A DNA stretch of 37,845 bases from an uncultured Bacteroidales bacterium (GCA_900317955.1 ONIP01000023.1:1-37845); one strand, 5' to 3'; positions 1 to 9,132 are shown, counted from the first letter of the stretch. Numbers and translations: made by a program. Notes: generated by a model from the letters alone, not told the origin.

Positions 1-34
1 TTTTTTATCCGACCAAACGTTCATACAAAATATC

Positions 35-94
35 AGCCTGCAATTTGACTATTAGAACAAAAACTGCAATTTTTAGCCTGCAAAATGACTATTA
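35..94. repeat. Two direct repeats of about 20 bp, 40 bp apart
   Basis: Positions 35-54 and 75-94 carry nearly the same 20-bp unit, beginning AGCCTGCAA and ending TGACTATTA, with differences only in the three bases between. The distance between starts is exactly 40 bp, and a partial third copy of the TGCAATTT core lies at 65-72. The repeats lie downstream of the eight-gene minus-strand operon. They could be binding sites, the end of a mobile element or the edge of a longer array outside the window. The remaining sequence from 1 to 356 is AT-rich and I see no gene in it. Confidence 0.5.
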
Positions 95-356
95 CGCCGT
101 TTTTTTTCTGAAATATCCGAAACGAAAGAGCACGACCACAAAAAAATCAATCATAATATAGACTACAGCGTTTTTTGTTTATGATTTTGCTGATGACTGA
201 GGTAGATGAGAGGAACATGGAATACTATTTTATTGTTTTATTGAGAATCGAATAGAAGCAATCTCAAAAATCACCCTAAAGGAAGTGAAGTATGAATGGC
301 TGGACACCATTAATAATACCACAAGATATGATACCCTATGAGTTACTTAATCATTT

Positions 357-875
357 TCACTGAATATTAATAGTATTATTTGTGTAATCAATACTAACAG
401 TATTGAACCTATCTAATGCGGATTGCCCCAGAAGGAGTGGTGCTTCCATATTGTCTACTACAGTTGCTCGAACATCTGTAAGTATTCTATCGCCAATTTG
501 TACAGATTTAAGTCGTATGACAGTTCCAGCAGAAATTGTTCCATTAGCTATTTTATAATATGAAGTACCAATAATATCATCCTCTGTTAGTTTGCCCTGT
601 TTTAATAGGAAGAGAGCTTCAATAGAAGAGATTACAACATCTGAAGCACCTGTATCAATAATGACTTCCATATCCACACCATTTATTTTAACTATCACAT
701 AACAGACACCTCCTTCTCTACGCATAGGTATTGAGTTTATTCCTTTATACTTTGTAGTGGATTGTTTTACAGTTCTATTAGTTGTTTGGCTTATACTTGC
801 GGGATGAAGAGTGGACTTCGGTCCACATGATGCCATTAAAAGCAGAACATAGCATATGAATAAATACTTTTTCAT
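357..875 (-). CDS. Retropepsin-like aspartyl protease, lipoprotein
   Basis: This 172-residue protein starts with a lipoprotein signal (lipobox MASC, lipidated Cys17), so it should sit on the periplasmic side of a membrane. A single retropepsin-type domain follows. It has the catalytic motif DTGAS at residues 74-78 and the later hydrophobic-Gly motif LLLGQSAL at 147-154, which forms the second signature of single-domain clan AA proteases. Such proteins act as dimers, each giving one Asp. The ATG overlaps the stop of the MotB-like gene by four bases (ATGA), which suggests translational coupling and membership of the operon. The substrate is unknown. A role in trimming or releasing an envelope partner is inference. 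It is the last gene of the operon. Confidence 0.85.
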   Translation of the reverse strand: MKKYLFICYVLLLMASCGPKSTLHPASISQTTNRTVKQSTTKYKGINSIPMRREGGVCYVIVKINGVDMEVIIDTGASDVVISSIEALFLLKQGKLTEDDIIGTSYYKIANGTISAGTVIRLKSVQIGDRILTDVRATVVDNMEAPLLLGQSALDRFNTVSIDYTNNTINIQ

Positions 876-1537
876 TCTGAATTCTTCACATTTGTAAAGT
901 TACCTGGTTTGGGTATTATATGTATAACAAAACGTTGATTCGCCTTATTTCCCTCTACATCAGGCTGCTCCCTGAAACGGCTAGAGATACCACTTCCTGA
1001 CACAATCACCTCACATGGGAGATCATCAAATACAATTCCATTTGTTTTCCAAAAATTTACTAGAGATAGTGCTCGGCGAAAACTTAAACCATCATTGTCG
1101 AAATAAGAGTCACGAGAACTTTGGCCCTCAACTATTAGCATATATTCAGCGTCAGGTATTGAATCTTTAGCTTGCAGCATAAAAGAAACTATAGATTTCC
1201 CTGCTTGTAACAAGCGATATTGATTGAGATAATCAATATCGTCAATATTACTCGACTTTGGCTCGAATTCTACTGAGATGTTTTTTAGAGTATGCCTTTT
1301 ATATTCTTCGTTGTATTCAAAATATAACGTGTCAATTTGACTTATAGAGGCTTCAAGTCTACGAATCTTTGTCAATTGAGATTCTGTAGCATGATATATG
1401 GTTTCTATTTCAACCACCTTGTGATGTAGCAAAGCTATAGCGAGAACAAAGAGTACCAGCATGACAAAGAACATGGATGTCATGAGGTCTGAATAGCTAG
1501 TCCAGAAGAAAGACTCTTTTTGTTTTTTTGTAGACAT
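872..1537 (-). CDS. MotB/ZorB-like protein with OmpA-type peptidoglycan-binding domain
   Basis: The 221-residue protein has a short cytoplasmic N-terminus, one membrane helix (about residues 17-38) and a periplasmic domain. The start of the helix reads WTSYSDLMTSMFF, the MotB-type signature. Asp17 occupies the position of the proton-accepting Asp of MotB (Asp32 in E. coli). The C-terminal half has OmpA-like features: VEGQSSRDSYFDNDGLSFRR, then NKANQRFVIHI near the end, where the family has the NRRV-type peptidoglycan-contacting helix. It is the expected partner of the MotA-like gene just upstream (gap of two bases). The pair predicts a proton-driven stator anchored to peptidoglycan. ZorB of Zorya has the same architecture. 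Confidence 0.85.
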   Translation of the reverse strand: MSTKKQKESFFWTSYSDLMTSMFFVMLVLFVLAIALLHHKVVEIETIYHATESQLTKIRRLEASISQIDTLYFEYNEEYKRHTLKNISVEFEPKSSNIDDIDYLNQYRLLQAGKSIVSFMLQAKDSIPDAEYMLIVEGQSSRDSYFDNDGLSFRRALSLVNFWKTNGIVFDDLPCEVIVSGSGISSRFREQPDVEGNKANQRFVIHIIPKPGNFTNVKNSE

Positions 1538-1539
1538 GG

Positions 1540-3132
1540 TTAATATGAGCTAATCAAATTCACAATCCAGATTATTAATGCAAAGAGACAATATGAGCTA
1601 ACAATGGATGACCCAATAATAATCATAATCCTTGCCCATTTAGGAAGCCTTTCTTGTTTCACTGTAACTGTTCCACTCGCTTTTTGTGTAGCTAGTTCTT
1701 TTATCTCTTGGCTTAATGTTGATATTGCTTGGCTTTGTTTCCTTGTAGAAGATTCAAGTGTCTGAACCATTTTTTCAATAGAACTTAAATTGGTGACAAG
1801 ACGGTTTATTTCTGAGGTTTTTTGCACTAAAACCTTCTCTTGTTCGTCAATTGCTAACTGTAAACGCTGTCGTTGTTCTGTGGTATGAGCAACCAATTCA
1901 GTAATTTGATTAGTAGAAGCCTCTTTCAAATGTTCAATTGAATTATGCAGATTTGTCTGAATTTCTCCGATTGCTTGGTTCAAAACGGACTGCATGGCAC
2001 CGATTTTACCTCGTTCTTCTTTAAAAAAAACAGCCATATCTTCAATTGCCCGTGTACGCTGTTCTGAAGCATCAAGTTTTTCATTCAAAGCTTTTACTTC
2101 ATCAAGATATTTGCGACTACTTTCTAGTTGGTCGGCTAAAAGACCAATTTCGTCTGTACAATTTTTTAGTTTGTCGTATACTTCAATATTTGCCGAAGCA
2201 ATCTTGGATATTTTCAGATTCTCGATCGCCATGAGCAATTGCGCTTGTCCTTCTGTTGCCTTGTTGACATCATTGAGTGTATGATGTAGTTTATCTGCGT
2301 TTGCAGAAAAAGTATCATTGAATTGAGTTAGGTTAGCAGTTACCTTTGTCATTGCATCGCCGAAATCATTATTCAGTTTAGGAAGCAATTCTGACTGTAG
2401 CCAACTGAGGAATGCATGTTTACGTTCCTCAACAGATATTTTTACATCTTTATGGATAGAAGAACCTTTGGTTGTAAGGTATATGCCCACTATACTACAA
2501 ATCATAGCAAGTGCCACCCCTCCCAATAGTGCAATAATCCCATCAGTTGCCTTTGATGTTGCAACTTGACCGGAACTTAGTAGTGCAGCAAGTCCTCCTG
2601 AGAGCCATAGATAACCAACCCCAATAATGATACCCGCCATTGTACCCATAAGACCAAAGTAAAGTGGCATGGGAATTTGTGTTTGAATAGTCTCATCTTC
2701 AGCATCACAGTTGCGGTCTACAATATCTTTAATAAGATGGAAGTCGCTAATACTTCCTTTATTCTTTTCAAGATAACGATTAATGCTTGAAAGTATCCTA
2801 TTCCAAATACTATTGCTCTCTTTTTGTGATAATAAATATAAAGTATGGCTTAGTTTCTCTCTTTCCTCTTTTAATGGTAATATGTAGTCGTTAGGTTGTC
2901 CACTCAATAATGCGTCATCAATTTGCTTGTCAAGCAACTGTATTTTTTTATTAATGGTTTCTTCAGTCTCTCTATCAACAATTAGACCCTTTCTACTTAT
3001 TTTATAATCCTCACTAACAGACGCAGGAAATATGCCACTAAAAGTATGCAGCCGATTAGTTGTATCTTTATAAATAGTAATTTGTCTATAGAGTATATAT
3101 ATTATGATTAAAACAATTAATATGTAGTGCAT
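1540..3132 (-). CDS. MotA/TolQ/ExbB-like channel protein with long coiled coil (ZorA-like)
   Basis: This 530-residue membrane protein has a short N-terminal helix (2-16), a charged region to about 150, then two helices of MotA/TolQ/ExbB type. The first contains PLYFGLMGTMAGIIIGVGYL (156-175) and matches the family's GLLGTV-type helix. The second is at about 198-220. A long heptad-rich region (about 225-495) follows, and then, unusually, a final membrane helix at 505-527. ZorA of Zorya also has a long tail, but I know of no membrane anchor at its end. The gene precedes the MotB-like gene by two bases. Together they are predicted to form an inner-membrane proton channel and motor whose coiled coil projects from the membrane and returns to it. 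Exact topology is inferred from hydrophobicity only. Confidence 0.8.
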   Translation of the reverse strand: MHYILIVLIIIYILYRQITIYKDTTNRLHTFSGIFPASVSEDYKISRKGLIVDRETEETINKKIQLLDKQIDDALLSGQPNDYILPLKEEREKLSHTLYLLSQKESNSIWNRILSSINRYLEKNKGSISDFHLIKDIVDRNCDAEDETIQTQIPMPLYFGLMGTMAGIIIGVGYLWLSGGLAALLSSGQVATSKATDGIIALLGGVALAMICSIVGIYLTTKGSSIHKDVKISVEERKHAFLSWLQSELLPKLNNDFGDAMTKVTANLTQFNDTFSANADKLHHTLNDVNKATEGQAQLLMAIENLKISKIASANIEVYDKLKNCTDEIGLLADQLESSRKYLDEVKALNEKLDASEQRTRAIEDMAVFFKEERGKIGAMQSVLNQAIGEIQTNLHNSIEHLKEASTNQITELVAHTTEQRQRLQLAIDEQEKVLVQKTSEINRLVTNLSSIEKMVQTLESSTRKQSQAISTLSQEIKELATQKASGTVTVKQERLPKWARIMIIIGSSIVSSYCLFALIIWIVNLISSY

Positions 3133-3138
3133 AATCGG

Positions 3139-3918
3139 TTATTGTTCAAAGTTTATTTTTGTTTTTTTTGTTACTTTCCATTTCCCATCGGACATTCTTT
3201 CGCATTCACCCCATTTTAGCGTTTTAATATGTTTCGCCGTAGAACTAATACCAGATGTCTCACAGACTCCATCTATTTGGGCACTTTTATTCTTTATGGC
3301 ATTATTATCGTTTCCGACAAAACAAAATCGTCCTACCTGATCACCAGGCGAATACACTACTTCATAAAAAGCCTCTTCTTCTTTCACCTGCTCAAGTACA
3401 CCACTTTTATAATGACGTAAAAATTCAGAGATGGTATCAGGTCTGTTTGTGTTACTCTTTTCAGGAATATCTGTCTCTTCATTTGGGATAGAGGCTTTTG
3501 TCTGGTTATTCCCTATTATTGTCGGTTGTAAATAGGATTTACAATGTTGATCCATAGTCTGAGTTGATTTTTTTAAATCATCCCCTAATCCATACGGATA
3601 TTTTATTTCATTAATCTCACGTTTTCGTTTCTCAACTCTTTCATTTAGTTCTTTGATTTTCTTACTATTATTTTTCATCTTTGAAAATAGAAAGACAATT
3701 GCTATACCCTCAACCAAAACAAATAACAATAATACCCAATTGGGGAAAGAATACGATGATAATTCCTCTTGCACAGATTGATTATCAGGCAACTGATGCA
3801 TTGTATCATTTATTACAGCTGGTAAAGATTTTACCGAATCCCCTGTTTGAGGACCACTACACGATAATAGCACAGCTACAATCGTACAGTAAACAAATAA
3901 CCTAGACATGTATTTCAT
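3139..3918 (-). CDS. Predicted lipoprotein with extra membrane helix, family not recognised
   Basis: The open frame reaches 3951, but the second methionine at 3918 is the better start. From there the protein begins MKYMSRLFVYCT and has a clean lipoprotein signal (lipobox LLSC, Cys20), and the overlap with the upstream gene disappears, leaving a gap of ten bases. The 259-residue product has a second hydrophobic helix (FPNWVLLLFVLVEGIAIVFL) after a short linker, then a charged, probably coiled region (KIKELNERVEKRKREINEI). A C-terminal domain of about 100 residues follows, rich in charged and aromatic residues. I do not recognise this domain. Its place between the actin-like ATPase and the MotA-like gene suggests an adaptor between the cytoplasmic parts and the membrane motor. 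Confidence 0.65.
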   Translation of the reverse strand: MKYMSRLFVYCTIVAVLLSCSGPQTGDSVKSLPAVINDTMHQLPDNQSVQEELSSYSFPNWVLLLFVLVEGIAIVFLFSKMKNNSKKIKELNERVEKRKREINEIKYPYGLGDDLKKSTQTMDQHCKSYLQPTIIGNNQTKASIPNEETDIPEKSNTNRPDTISEFLRHYKSGVLEQVKEEEAFYEVVYSPGDQVGRFCFVGNDNNAIKNKSAQIDGVCETSGISSTAKHIKTLKWGECERMSDGKWKVTKKTKINFEQ

Positions 3919-3928
3919 AATATTGATA

Positions 3929-6900
3929 TCATAATTGTGAACATAACTCATGAATCATTCCAATAATTGGATAGAAGAACAAAGGCTCTTCTATTGGGTC
4001 AGTTGTAGCGTTTTCTAGTAACTTTTGCTCTATCCCATTGTCATAAAATGTTTCTAAATCCCTATTGCATAACAAAAATGCATCATTTAGTGTTTGTTCT
4101 GTTATGCCAAATTTGTCTTTGATAGAAAAAACAGTTCCACTTTTGAGAGTAAAGTTGAGGTACTTGCGAACATCTTCTACGGTACTTGACTTCAGGGAAT
4201 CAGCAATTGAGTACTTGTCATTGACATTAAAGAAACTCTCTTCAGAATGATTCTTCAAAATAACTTTTTGCCCAACAGGCATATTGATATTGTTATTCTG
4301 CACGATATTAATGCCACCTTTACATGTAGCAGCCTTTGGGTTAGAGTCTAAAATAATGTCTAACCCATCAATATGGTATTTTTCATTACCATAAATGCGA
4401 CAGAATACATCCTTTGTGTAATCTACCAAAGTATCTTTGTCGGGAGTTAATACAGAAACAACACGTGCACCGTTTCCAGAGAACGCAATGTGGCGTGGCA
4501 TTTGTAAACCTTGTGCATGCATAATATGAGCAATGTGGTAGATAATGGCAGTATAGAACAGAAGGAACACTACTTTATATCTATCACTTTGTTGTAAAGT
4601 ATCGTTCCAATCAAGCAGTGAAGATGCACCTTTGGCCACCACTTCATCATCATTTTTCATTGAAAAAAAGAATGATGCAAGATCTGCTGATACTCCAGTT
4701 GCTATAAGTGACTGAAGAATATTACAGAGGTCATCAAGGTCGTTGCTATTCAATTTATTTTCAATGTCGGTAATGTAATGCTCCACGATTCCATTGATTA
4801 AATTGTTCTGAGTATAACCATCACCAAAGATACTGTTAGCTGCGAAACGGAACGACGTGGTGTATAATATATTACCTTGCTGGGCAATAACCACATCAGT
4901 TGTTCCACCTCCTATATCAATACTTACCATACGGGAAACTGCTGGGGTCTGACGACGGAAATATTCAAAGGGAGCAACCGATTCAAGAGTAGCACAAAGG
5001 TTTGCAGGAGCACCTCCAAAGTATATTTGGAACGAGTTTTGCCAAACGTTTCTATAGTTGTTCAGTCGTGCTGTTGACATGGAACCTGGATAAAACCAAA
5101 TTATTTTTGTATTTTCCAAATTACCCCCTTCTGCCAATACCTTATTCCTCATGAGAATCATCAAATTCTCTATATAGCTTTTTACACGACTAATATTATC
5201 AGGGTCATTACTCCATTTTAAGTCGCAAGTAATGGTGTTATAGTCAAAAATCGGTCGATGACCATATATGAGCGGTACATTAGTTTGTGCCATGGGTATG
5301 ACTGGTTGGTTCCAATCAGTCTGGGACGCTTCTGACAAGGCCGTCCTTGCGGGAAATTTGAATTTGTAACCTACTTCAAGTGGGGTCAAGTCAGCCTCAA
5401 GTGTTTGTTCAATTTGGGCATGACAATCAGCCCAAAATGTCAATTGTGCATCACGGAAATCAGAAGCTACTGTTGTTCCATCAGTATATTCAATGTGAGT
5501 GTTTGTCGTACCAAAGTCTATAGCAAATATAAAGTTCTTGTTTCTTTGCGAATTATTAAATTTCGGTACAACAATTCCATAATTGTTTCCAACACCAATG
5601 CGAATTATGTCCATAAGAGAATGGTCGTTGGTATAGATATGCGTTTTAAGGTAGGCATCATCTGAAGTATTTCTTACCACCTCTTGTAGATTGTTAATTA
5701 AATGACCTTCGAAATAGCATTCCAATTTGTAAAGTCGCGTATCCTTAAAATCATGGGTAATGGCTATTCTATAATAAGGATTGTTAGTTTTCACCATTGG
5801 AAGCATAGCCAAACCGAAAGATGTAGGTATCTCTATTATGGCACCTCTGTTTTGCTCAATATTTGGAATGGCATTTTGGTAGTAGTTCTCTGTATAAACA
5901 ATATGGCCTCCGACTATAGGTATTGTAAGTGTCACTGAGACATCTGTTCCATTAATTCGAGACATAGTAAGCATTTTTGTTCCATTAATGCCATCTTTTA
6001 GTTGATCCACACTGAAGAATTCAAAAAATAATGGTTTAAGTGGAAGCATTACACTACTTTCTTTAGTTGCATCCCAATTACCAAAAAAGAATTTTTTTTC
6101 ATTAGCACTTCTGGGATAAAATAAGATAGTGTCCTCTAAAAAGTCATCAATTGTCAAGTATGGATGCGGTGTTCCATCATTAGGCAACGTTCTAAGTTCC
6201 CAAGGTGTATCATTATGAAATGGAGCTTTATTTTGAGCCCCCCAATTTGCTTGTACGTAAAATAGATTGGCATACTGATTGCCATTTTCAACTGGAAGAA
6301 TCAAAGGCTTTATTACACCAGAATAATGAGTCTCTGCTATAGTAAAATCGCTGTTTCGAACTGGCTCAATCGGTTTCTTGTGATATGAGAAACCCAAGAT
6401 ATCGACTGTATTAGCTGTTCCAAACTGTAGAGGTTGATAATTGCTTATTGTAATGGGGGATAACTTACCAATAATATTTTTAAGCTGTGTGGGCAATTGT
6501 GTGTATGATACATCAAGATAAGAACTCACTTCTGGGAAATCTTGTGCAAATTGTATTTTGCCATATCCTAGGCGAAAAGAATAAAGGTATTCTATAAACT
6601 TTTGGTCACGCGTATGCAAAGGCTGAAAATTACCATCAAAAGGATGGTCTTGACCAAAAGAAATATCCTCTGATATATATGATAAGTCATTAGCTGGAGT
6701 GAAAAATAGGGATGCGGGAGAAGTGGCCCCTACTACATCCATTGTGGATTTTCTTTTTTCTCCGACAAATACTAGTATATATAGACTATTCATTCTATCG
6801 AAATGAAATACAGAGGCATCTTGCTTTAAAAATATGTTTAAGGTATCATACATTTGCGGATGAGTGGTCATTAATGAATTCAGGTCATTTTCCACATCCC

Positions 6901-7213
6901 AAACTACTATCTCAAAAAGATGCTTAAGTTTATCATAATTGAAGAATATCTCTGCTACATCAAGGCTGTCTGACACCATCTTGTGGTAAATAGTATTACC
7001 ATTAATATTCCCAGACTTTATTACCTCATTGAATGCATTCTTGACAAGAGCAATTCTGGCAAATGGCGATGGTATAGAGGTGATTTCTGTTTTGGCAGTC
7101 ATTCCGTTGGGAGGAACTATCTGCTGAATTACGTTTGTACTATATGGTTGGCATATCTGCCAATCGGGATTAGTGTTTATCCCATTGGGGTGTAATCGGA
7201 ATATATAGGCCAT
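3929..7213 (-). CDS. Large Hsp70/actin-like ATPase (SrfB-like layout)
   Basis: The 1094-residue protein has an actin/Hsp70-fold nucleotidase in its C-terminal half. Phosphate-1 motif is FAIDFGTTNTH (563-573), phosphate-2 is SIDIGGGTTDVVI (764-776), and the adenosine motif is HIAFSGNGARVVSVL (908-922). These are the three classic ATPase signatures in the right order. The first 550 or so residues form an uncharacterised region with no signal peptide, rich in aromatic and beta-type sequence. The total size and the position of the ATPase resemble the SrfB family of virulence-associated proteins, but I cannot confirm homology by eye. It is cytoplasmic and lies two bases after the tubulin-like gene. 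A plausible role is ATP-driven assembly or remodelling together with that GTPase. Confidence 0.8.
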   Translation of the reverse strand: MAYIFRLHPNGINTNPDWQICQPYSTNVIQQIVPPNGMTAKTEITSIPSPFARIALVKNAFNEVIKSGNINGNTIYHKMVSDSLDVAEIFFNYDKLKHLFEIVVWDVENDLNSLMTTHPQMYDTLNIFLKQDASVFHFDRMNSLYILVFVGEKRKSTMDVVGATSPASLFFTPANDLSYISEDISFGQDHPFDGNFQPLHTRDQKFIEYLYSFRLGYGKIQFAQDFPEVSSYLDVSYTQLPTQLKNIIGKLSPITISNYQPLQFGTANTVDILGFSYHKKPIEPVRNSDFTIAETHYSGVIKPLILPVENGNQYANLFYVQANWGAQNKAPFHNDTPWELRTLPNDGTPHPYLTIDDFLEDTILFYPRSANEKKFFFGNWDATKESSVMLPLKPLFFEFFSVDQLKDGINGTKMLTMSRINGTDVSVTLTIPIVGGHIVYTENYYQNAIPNIEQNRGAIIEIPTSFGLAMLPMVKTNNPYYRIAITHDFKDTRLYKLECYFEGHLINNLQEVVRNTSDDAYLKTHIYTNDHSLMDIIRIGVGNNYGIVVPKFNNSQRNKNFIFAIDFGTTNTHIEYTDGTTVASDFRDAQLTFWADCHAQIEQTLEADLTPLEVGYKFKFPARTALSEASQTDWNQPVIPMAQTNVPLIYGHRPIFDYNTITCDLKWSNDPDNISRVKSYIENLMILMRNKVLAEGGNLENTKIIWFYPGSMSTARLNNYRNVWQNSFQIYFGGAPANLCATLESVAPFEYFRRQTPAVSRMVSIDIGGGTTDVVIAQQGNILYTTSFRFAANSIFGDGYTQNNLINGIVEHYITDIENKLNSNDLDDLCNILQSLIATGVSADLASFFFSMKNDDEVVAKGASSLLDWNDTLQQSDRYKVVFLLFYTAIIYHIAHIMHAQGLQMPRHIAFSGNGARVVSVLTPDKDTLVDYTKDVFCRIYGNEKYHIDGLDIILDSNPKAATCKGGINIVQNNNINMPVGQKVILKNHSEESFFNVNDKYSIADSLKSSTVEDVRKYLNFTLKSGTVFSIKDKFGITEQTLNDAFLLCNRDLETFYDNGIEQKLLENATTDPIEEPLFFYPIIGMIHELCSQL

Positions 7214-7215
7214 TA

Positions 7216-8607
7216 TTATAGATTGAATTTACTTGTGAATAAGTTATTTGTTGCATTGAAAAACAAGTCAATGAACCATTGTTCTTTGCTTAAGCCTGTA
7301 GGTCGTTGTTCAGCATTAAGAGCATCATCAAAAAGAGCATAATTGTTGAGCCGTGTATGTTTTGAATCCATGTTCTGGATTATTTGAAAAATATGCTGTC
7401 GCTTCTTGAGGTCAAAAGGAGCAAACGCTCTTTTATTGCCACTTATTTCATCAAGCCAAATATTGTATAGTGACAACATTTTTTCGACATTATTCTCAAA
7501 AGCCGAACTGAAAAAAGATTTGTCAAATTCAGCATCAATTGCCCATGGTTGAAATCTATATTGTTTTATTCTTTCATGATATAAATACTTTCTAAATAAT
7601 AAAAACTGAGTCAAAGGTTTGACAATTTGTTGCTTAGTCATAGGGCCCAAGTCATTGAAAGTAATAGATTGGGTATCTTCTTTTATTCCAAATTCATAAC
7701 AAGTGGTAGCGTTACCATGTACGATTTGAGCATTGGCGAAATCCACAATGGCGAGTGCAGAGAAAAGCTCAACTATATGTGCATCATTCACCTGAGTTTC
7801 GCCTCCTTCACTGTTATTATAGGTAGGGTTTGAAGTATCGGCTATGTAGTATAGCCTATCAATTGAACCCGTCCCTGTTATATTGGTATCATAATATGCT
7901 AAAGCTGACTTGGTTTTATCAATAAAGTCAGACGAATTGATTCTGCTTGTACCATCTACTGTTACAGAAAAGTAAGGTAAGACGGTAATCCCTCCAATTA
8001 CGGAATTGTTTAGCAAGTTAAAATTTGGCACAGAGTTGTTACTACGTAACGTCTTCAATAATAACGGGAAGCCACTTGCTCCTGTACCTCCAAAGATAGA
8101 ACTAATGATGAAAATTCTATCACCTTGCTGAAATGAATTTGCAAACTGTTGGAACTGAATAGACGAAACAAACTGATTCAAAACAACACTTCCAATATTG
8201 GGATTGCCTTTGAAACCAACTATCATATCTGATGCAAGATTGTCGTTTGAAAAAAGCATGTGCATCAATGCTTGATTTTCAGTTGACATAGTTGGTATTT
8301 TTATATAATCACCAAATGTTTGATTGTTTGTATTCTTCAGTGGAATACAATATCGATTTACATGTTCTTCTATCAATGTTCCAAAAAAATGATCGTCACC
8401 ACTATTATATTGTAGATGGTCACGTACCATTTTATACGAGTCAAAAGCTTCTACTGCTTTTGTAAGGCTGTCAGCTCCACTATCAGGGTCAATAATAATG
8501 GGAACGATATCCATACTGCACTTAACTCCAGATGCTAGAAGCATTGTAAGCGAGCGCATCACTCGTGCACCAGTTCCCCCTATTCCAAATAAATATAATT
8601 TGCTCAT
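7216..8607 (-). CDS. Tubulin/FtsZ-like GTPase
   Basis: The 463-residue soluble protein starts with a Rossmann-like strand and a glycine loop, LYLFGIGGTGARVMRSL (4-20). At 165-181 it has IFIISSIFGGTGASGFP, which corresponds to the tubulin/FtsZ signature (G)GGTG(S/T)G. The context of a beta strand before and a helix after also fits. The family is distant from cell-division FtsZ and resembles the Tubulin_2 type of FtsZ-like protein. Such proteins have been reported in operons with VWA and OmpA proteins and suggested to take part in membrane remodelling. The C-terminal 170 residues are helical and lack an FtsA/ZipA-binding tail. It should bind and hydrolyse GTP and may polymerise. It lies in the middle of the operon, upstream of the actin-like ATPase. 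Confidence 0.8.
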   Translation of the reverse strand: MSKLYLFGIGGTGARVMRSLTMLLASGVKCSMDIVPIIIDPDSGADSLTKAVEAFDSYKMVRDHLQYNSGDDHFFGTLIEEHVNRYCIPLKNTNNQTFGDYIKIPTMSTENQALMHMLFSNDNLASDMIVGFKGNPNIGSVVLNQFVSSIQFQQFANSFQQGDRIFIISSIFGGTGASGFPLLLKTLRSNNSVPNFNLLNNSVIGGITVLPYFSVTVDGTSRINSSDFIDKTKSALAYYDTNITGTGSIDRLYYIADTSNPTYNNSEGGETQVNDAHIVELFSALAIVDFANAQIVHGNATTCYEFGIKEDTQSITFNDLGPMTKQQIVKPLTQFLLFRKYLYHERIKQYRFQPWAIDAEFDKSFFSSAFENNVEKMLSLYNIWLDEISGNKRAFAPFDLKKRQHIFQIIQNMDSKHTRLNNYALFDDALNAEQRPTGLSKEQWFIDLFFNATNNLFTSKFNL

Positions 8608-8622
8608 AATTCGATATTGTGT

Positions 8623-9126
8623 TTATTTGTTTCTTTTTGGGTAAACGCTCTTCCATGGTGTATGTCGGCAATTTCTACTCCATCGCTTGATTATAATAGA
8701 AAGTATAGTGAACAAGATGAGAGATACAATTCCATTAGTTACCCCAAACCACAAACAGTTGGTGATAGTAATATGTTCTATTACAGTTCCATCAGGTAAA
8801 GTTTCTAATCTTAGACAATCGGGTATTAACCCTGACTGTAAATGATTGTTTACCCATATTTCACCAATCAATATATTGAGTACAGTCACTATTCCACATG
8901 CAATTATCCAATGCCACCACTTATTTAGTCGTGGGTGATTGACTGCATAATAATAGACCAAACATAATGCGATTGTGAGTAGAGTCATAGTAATGCCTAT
9001 TGGCAGATATACTACGGTAGCTCCATAACCTTGGGTTTGACAATCGTAGCCCCATAGATAATCACTAAGGTGCTGACCAAACAGGTTAACAAATAGATAG
9101 TAAATGTTTCCAAAGAAATTACCCAT
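8623..9126 (-). CDS. Small membrane protein, unknown family
   Basis: This 167-residue protein has an amphipathic N-terminus and three clear hydrophobic helices (about 38-62, 73-91 and 124-149). Between the second and third is a loop of about 30 residues with two cysteines, Cys103 and Cys123, which could pair in the periplasm. The basic C-terminus (KRWSRNCRHTPWKSVYPKRN) suggests a cytoplasmic end. I do not recognise the family. It lies 6 bases after the VWA-like gene and 15 bases before the tubulin-like gene. It is therefore probably a membrane anchor or receptor in the same assembly, which is inference from position only. Confidence 0.6.
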   Translation of the reverse strand: MGNFFGNIYYLFVNLFGQHLSDYLWGYDCQTQGYGATVVYLPIGITMTLLTIALCLVYYYAVNHPRLNKWWHWIIACGIVTVLNILIGEIWVNNHLQSGLIPDCLRLETLPDGTVIEHITITNCLWFGVTNGIVSLILFTILSIIIKRWSRNCRHTPWKSVYPKRNK

Positions 9127-9132
9127 AATGAA

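Noticed and set aside
291..362. Short plus-strand peptide (MNGWTPLIIPQDMIPYELLN) resembling the start of an ISAon1-type transposase protein
   Set aside because: Only 23 codons, overlapping the end of the protease gene, with no continuation; the resemblance is too weak to call a mobile element.
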